The notes under the pieces are model-generated. The model did no database searches. It worked only from the letters and a program-made list of their open reading frames with translations, and had not been told where the DNA came from. The translations under genes and the position numbers were made by a program. Of a stretch of DNA of 38,066 nucleotides, positions 34,327-38,066 are shown one piece after another (the stretch's first letter is position 1; every line of letters starts with the position of its first letter). The DNA comes from Candidatus Methylomirabilota bacterium (GTDB lineage Bacteria > Methylomirabilota > Methylomirabilia > Rokubacteriales > CSP1-6), in the NCBI GenBank assembly GCA_035260325.1, contig DATFVL010000186.1, positions 1 through 38,066 on the forward strand, in the 5' to 3' direction.

Positions 34327-35376
34327 GTGACGCGCGTCGCGGTCGCCGGAGCGAGCGGCTACATGGGAGCCGAGCTCCTCCGGATCCTCCTCGGCCATCC
34401 GAAGGTCACCCTGACGGGCGCGACGTCGGACCGGCTGGCGGGCACGCCGCTCGGGCGCGCGTACCCGCACCTGCGCGGCGTCACCGACCTCAGCTTCCAC
34501 GACCTCGACGCCGGCTGGCTCGCGGACACGGCCGACGTCGTGTTCCTGGCGCTGCCCCACATGGAGTCGCAGAAGGTCGTGCCGCTGCTGCGGCGGCGCG
34601 GGGTCAAGGCGATCGATCTCTCGGCGGACTACCGGCTGCGCGATCCCAACGACTACGTCACGTGGTACAAGGCGCCGCACACCGACGCGGCGGGGCTTGC
34701 CGAGGCGGTCTACGGCCTGCCCGAGCTGCACCGCAAGGCGATCGCCGGCGCCGCCCTCGTCGCGTCGCCGGGCTGCTATCCGGCGGGCGCGGTGCTCGCG
34801 ACGGCGCCCCTCGTGAAGCGCGGGCTCGCGCGGCTCGAGGGCATCGTGATCGACGGCAAGTCCGGCATCACCGGCGCCGGGGCGCAGGGCCGCACGCTCG
34901 ACCCGATGTACCTCTACACCGAGGCCAACGAGAACGTGCAGGCCTACGCCATCGCGAGCCACCGGCACACGCCGGAGATCGAGCAGGAGCTCGGCGCGCT
35001 CGCGGGCGCTCCGGTCCGCGTCGCGTTCACGCCGCACCTCGTGCCGCTCAACCGCGGCCTCTTCACCACCGCCTCGGTGGGGCTCACGCAGCCGCTCTCG
35101 ACGGCGGCGCTGCTCGACGTCTACCGCGAGTTCTACGCCGGCGAGCCTTTCGTCCGCGTGCTCGACGAGGGCGAGCGGCCGACGACGCGGGCCGTGGTCG
35201 GCTCGAACTACTGCGACGTGACGGTCGTCGCCGACGCCCGCACGGGGCGCGCGGTGTGCCTGTCGGCGATCGACAACCTCGGCAAGGGCGGCTCGGCGAA
35301 CGGCGTGCAGAACCTCAACGTCCTCCTCGGCTGGCCGGAGCGCGCGGGGCTCGAGGCCCCGCCGGTGTACCCCTAG
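34327..35376 (+). CDS. argC: N-acetyl-gamma-glutamyl-phosphate reductase
   Basis: 349 residues from GTG 34327; GTG 34309, sharing a base with the rpsI stop, would add 6 residues. Third step of arginine biosynthesis, NADPH-dependent. Rossmann start V-A-V-A-G-A-S-G-Y-M-G, active-site Cys150 in S-P-G-C-Y-P, and H-R-H-T-P-E-I and N-L-G-K-G-S-A motifs. Placed directly after rplM-rpsI. Confidence 0.95.
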   Translation: MTRVAVAGASGYMGAELLRILLGHPKVTLTGATSDRLAGTPLGRAYPHLRGVTDLSFHDLDAGWLADTADVVFLALPHMESQKVVPLLRRRGVKAIDLSADYRLRDPNDYVTWYKAPHTDAAGLAEAVYGLPELHRKAIAGAALVASPGCYPAGAVLATAPLVKRGLARLEGIVIDGKSGITGAGAQGRTLDPMYLYTEANENVQAYAIASHRHTPEIEQELGALAGAPVRVAFTPHLVPLNRGLFTTASVGLTQPLSTAALLDVYREFYAGEPFVRVLDEGERPTTRAVVGSNYCDVTVVADARTGRAVCLSAIDNLGKGGSANGVQNLNVLLGWPERAGLEAPPVYP

Positions 35377-35380
35377 CGAC

Positions 35381-36601
35381 ATGGCGTCCCCCGACCTCGA
35401 GTGGCTCGAAGGCGGCGTCACCGCCGTCCCGGGGGTCCTCGCCGCGGGCGTGGCGGCGGGGATCAAGCCGTCCGGTAAGAAGGACCTCGCGCTGATCTAC
35501 TCCTCGGCGCCGGCGCGCGTGGCGGCCCAGTTCACCTCGAACCAGGTGAAGGGCGCGCCCGTGCTCGTCTCGATGGAGCACGTGCGCGGCGGCCAGGCGC
35601 AGGCGATCGTCGCGTCGAGCGGCTGCGCCAACGTCTGCACCGGCGAGCGCGGCATCAGGGACGCGCGCGAGATGACGAAGCTCGTGGGCGACCTGCTCCG
35701 GATCCCGGCGGGCCACGTCCTGGTGGCCTCCACGGGCGTGATCGGCGTGCCGCTCCCGATGGACAGGGTCCGCGCGGCGGTGCCGAAGCTCGTGAAGGCG
35801 CTCTCCCCGCAGGCGGGCCGGGCCGCGGCCGAGGCGATCCTGACGACCGACACGCGGCCGAAGGAGGCGGCGCTGCGGCTCGAGGTGAACCGGCGGCCGG
35901 TCACGCTCGGCGGGATCGCGAAGGGCGTCGCGATGCTCGAGCCGCACCTGGCGACGATGTTCTGCTTCGTCGCGACGGACGCCGCCGTCGGGCGCGATGC
36001 GCTGCGCGGCGTCGTGCGCCGCGCGGTGGACCGGTCCTTCAACCGGATCACCGTGGACTCGGACCAGTCCACGAGCGACACCGTCGCCGTGCTGGCCAAC
36101 GGCCTCGCCGAGCACGCGCCGCTCGAGGAGGGCGGCCGGGGGCTCAGGCAGTTCGCCGCGGGGCTCGAAGCGCTCATGACCCGGCTCGCGCGCATGCTGG
36201 TCGCCGACGGCGAGGGCGCGACGAAGCTCGTGGCCGTCACCGTGCGCGGCGCGGCGAGCCGGCGCGACGCCCTGCTCGCGGCCCGCAGCGTGGCGAACTC
36301 GCCCCTCGTGAAGACCGCGATCAACGGCGCCGACCCGAACTGGGGCCGGATCATGATGGCGCTCGGCAAGTCGGCGGCGCGGGTGGAGCAGGAGAAGGTC
36401 TCGATCCTCTTCCAGGACGAGCGGGTCGTCGAGCGCGGCATGCTCCGCGAGGGGGTGCGCCTCGAGCGGGTCCGCGAGATCATGGGGGGGCAGGAGTACG
36501 ACATCACGATCGACCTCGGGCTGGGGCGCGGGGAGGAGCGCGTCTTCACCTGCGACCTCAGCGAGGAGTACGTGCGATTCAACGGCAAGTACACGACGTA
36601 G
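35381..36601 (+). CDS. argJ: Bifunctional ornithine acetyltransferase/N-acetylglutamate synthase
   Basis: 406 residues. It transfers acetyl from N-acetylornithine to glutamate, giving the cyclic arginine pathway. The self-cleavage site is A-T-M with nucleophile Thr192 (H-L-A-T-M), preceded by K-G-V-A-M-L-E-P. Other marks: S-G-x-A-N-x-C-T-G and the G-A-D-P-N-W-G-R-I substrate motif. Four nt after the argC stop. Confidence 0.95.
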   Translation: MASPDLEWLEGGVTAVPGVLAAGVAAGIKPSGKKDLALIYSSAPARVAAQFTSNQVKGAPVLVSMEHVRGGQAQAIVASSGCANVCTGERGIRDAREMTKLVGDLLRIPAGHVLVASTGVIGVPLPMDRVRAAVPKLVKALSPQAGRAAAEAILTTDTRPKEAALRLEVNRRPVTLGGIAKGVAMLEPHLATMFCFVATDAAVGRDALRGVVRRAVDRSFNRITVDSDQSTSDTVAVLANGLAEHAPLEEGGRGLRQFAAGLEALMTRLARMLVADGEGATKLVAVTVRGAASRRDALLAARSVANSPLVKTAINGADPNWGRIMMALGKSAARVEQEKVSILFQDERVVERGMLREGVRLERVREIMGGQEYDITIDLGLGRGEERVFTCDLSEEYVRFNGKYTT

Positions 36602-36685
36602 CACCATCACGCACGCCGCGCGCCATCGGTCGGCACGCCTGAGGGCGGGCCGTAGCGCGGCGGAGGACGAACCGAAGGAGGACAC

Positions 36686-37462
36686 ATGGCGACGTTGACG
36701 ATGAAGGAGCTGCTCGAGGCCGGGGTGCACTTCGGCCACCAGACCAAGCGCTGGAACCCGAAGATGCAGAAATACATCTTCGGTGAGCGCAACGGCATCT
36801 ACATCATCGATCTGCAGAAGACCCTGAAGAAGTTCCGCGAGGCGTACGCGTTCGTCCGCGACCTGGCCGCCGGCGGCGGCGCGGTCCTCTTCATCGGGAC
36901 GAAGAAGCAGGCGCAGGAGAGCGTCTTCGAGGAGGCGACCCGCTGCGGGATGTTCTACGTCAACCAGCGGTGGCTCGGCGGGACGCTGACGAACTTCGCG
37001 ACGATCCGGAAGTCGATCGCGCGGCTCAAGAAGCTCGAGGAGATGAAGGAGACCGGCGAGTTCGAGCGCGTGCCGAAGAAGGAGGCGCTCGAGCTCGACC
37101 GCGAGCGCGAGAAGCTCCAGAAGGCGCTCGTCGGGATCAAGGCGATGGAGCAGTTGCCCGCGGCCGTGTTCATCATCGACCCGCGCAAGGAGCGGATCGC
37201 CGTATTGGAGGCCCAGCGGCTCGGCATCCCGATCGTGGCCATCGTGGACACCAACTGCGACCCGACGGGGATCGACTACGCGATCCCCGGCAACGACGAC
37301 GCGATCCGCGCCGTCCGCCTCATCACGTCGCGCATCGCCGACGCGATCAACGAGGGGCGCGGCACCCTGGCGAAGGACGAGACCGGGGGCGCGGCGGCCG
37401 AGGGGTCCGAGACGCCCGCGGAGCCCGTCGAGATGGCCGCGGCCAGCGAGACGGAGGGCTAG
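36686..37462 (+). CDS. rpsB: 30S ribosomal protein S2
   Basis: 258 residues, AAGGAGG ribosome site before ATG 36686. Family marks: [30 protein letters not shown]-x-L-T-N-F, I-D-P-R-K-E, and V-D-T-N-C-D-P. The C-terminal 25 residues are acidic and low-complexity. The 84-nt gap before it is GC-rich and could hold an S2 leader, but no convincing promoter is visible. Confidence 0.97.
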   Translation: MATLTMKELLEAGVHFGHQTKRWNPKMQKYIFGERNGIYIIDLQKTLKKFREAYAFVRDLAAGGGAVLFIGTKKQAQESVFEEATRCGMFYVNQRWLGGTLTNFATIRKSIARLKKLEEMKETGEFERVPKKEALELDREREKLQKALVGIKAMEQLPAAVFIIDPRKERIAVLEAQRLGIPIVAIVDTNCDPTGIDYAIPGNDDAIRAVRLITSRIADAINEGRGTLAKDETGGAAAEGSETPAEPVEMAAASETEG

Positions 37463-37465
37463 CCG

Positions 37466-38066
37466 ATGGCGTCGAGCGCCCAGCAGGTGAAGGAGCTCCG
37501 CGACCGCACGGGCGCGGGGGTGATGGACTGCAAGGAGGCCCTCCAGGAGACCCGGGGCGACCTCGAGCGCGCGGTCGAGTGCCTCCGGAAGAAGGGGCTC
37601 GCGCAGGCGGCCAAGCGGGCCCACCGGGAGGCGAAGGAGGGCGTCGTCGGGGCCTACATCCACCCCGGCGCGAAGCTCGGCGTGCTCGTCGAGGTCGATT
37701 GCGAGACCGACTTCGTCGCGAAGACGCCCGCCTTCCAGGAGCTCGTCAAGGCCCTCGGCATGCAGATCGCCGCGGCGAACCCGCAGTACGTGTCCCGCGA
37801 GGACGTCCCGGGCGCCGTGCTCGAGAAGGAGCGCGAGATCTACCGGGTGCAGCTCGCCGACCAAAAGAAGCCGCCGCAGGTGGTCGACAAGATCATCGAG
37901 GGCAAGCTCGAGAAGTTCTTCAGCGAGCAGTGCCTGCTCGAGCAGCCCTTCGTGAAGGACGCCTCGGGGAAGACGCGGGTCAAGGACCTCGTCGACGGCG
38001 TGAACGCGCAGACGAAGGAGCGCGTCGTCGTCCGGCGCTTCGCGCGCTTCCAGGTCGGCGAGGCGG
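37466..38066 (+). CDS. tsf: Elongation factor Ts (3' end cut by window)
   Basis: 200 residues visible from ATG 37466, three nt after rpsB. It is the guanine-nucleotide exchange factor for EF-Tu. N-terminal UBA-like domain V-K-E-L-R-D-R-T-G-A-G-V-M-D-C-K-E-A-L, then the core T-D-F-V-A-K motif. The sequence reaches R-R-F-A-R-F-Q-V-G-E-A, which in short (Thermus-size, about 200-residue) EF-Ts proteins lies at the C-terminus, so only a few codons are probably missing. Confidence 0.95.
   Translation, partial: MASSAQQVKELRDRTGAGVMDCKEALQETRGDLERAVECLRKKGLAQAAKRAHREAKEGVVGAYIHPGAKLGVLVEVDCETDFVAKTPAFQELVKALGMQIAAANPQYVSREDVPGAVLEKEREIYRVQLADQKKPPQVVDKIIEGKLEKFFSEQCLLEQPFVKDASGKTRVKDLVDGVNAQTKERVVVRRFARFQVGEA

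Noticed and set aside
35315-37864. 849-codon open frame on the minus strand opposite argJ, rpsB and tsf
   Set aside because: Same artefact of GC-rich third positions; the plus-strand genes are unmistakable.

Overview
This is a 38 kb chromosomal stretch from a very GC-rich bacterium (about 70% G+C by eye). Genes are tightly packed, many junctions are ATGA/GTGA overlaps, and GTG or TTG starts are frequent. There is no phage, IS element, CRISPR array, tRNA or rRNA. The gene mix (complete ISC operon, DsrE-type sulfur carriers, a selenoprotein, ribosomal genes interleaved with arginine genes) would fit a soil or sediment lineage such as Rokubacteria/Methylomirabilota or a deltaproteobacterial-grade organism. 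That placement is inference and was not tested.

Layout. (1) 1-5303: a giant membrane von Willebrand-A protein, cut by the window edge, followed by an exported TPR protein. (2) 5300-5536, minus strand: a 78-residue glutaredoxin whose first active-site cysteine codon is an in-frame UGA with a well-placed bacterial SECIS-like hairpin. This is a selenoprotein gene that ordinary gene calling breaks. (3) 5631-7897: galT and, convergent, glutamate dehydrogenase. (4) 8000-13478: the ISC operon rrf2(iscR)-iscS-iscU-iscA-hscB-hscA-fdx-iscX. Its IscS has lost the PLP lysine (Leu207) and the PLP-stacking histidine (Gln105). (5) 13670-14578, minus strand: three DsrE/F/H (TusDCB)-type genes. (6) 14622-17547: an intact NifS-type desulfurase, an IscU-like scaffold lacking its third cysteine, cysE, a 59-residue HTH protein and an HD-domain protein. 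(7) 17622-20173: an alpha/beta-hydrolase/adenylate-cyclase fusion and DNA polymerase IV. (8) 20269-24093: a five-gene operon of two ferritin-like proteins, biotin carboxylase, a mini biotin carrier and a DinB-fold protein. (9) 24161-25645, minus strand: the primary sigma factor, followed by a 375-nt non-coding gap. (10) 26021-33364: ACT-malic enzyme, GT2, aminotransferase, HIT protein, methyltransferase, a GT39-like/LmeA fusion and endonuclease III. (11) 33447 to the end: rplM-rpsI-argC-argJ-rpsB-tsf.

The most notable content is redox and sulfur chemistry: a recoded selenocysteine glutaredoxin, and a crosswise split of the Fe-S machinery. The complete ISC operon carries a good scaffold but an apparently inactive desulfurase. 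About 5 kb downstream sits a good desulfurase paired with a defective scaffold. Three sulfur-relay genes and the cysteine-biosynthesis gene cysE lie in the same stretch. The simplest model is that the NifS-type enzyme supplies sulfur to IscU and the DsrE-type carriers, while the ISC-operon IscS is a structural or regulatory pseudoenzyme. This is inference from active-site residues and gene order.
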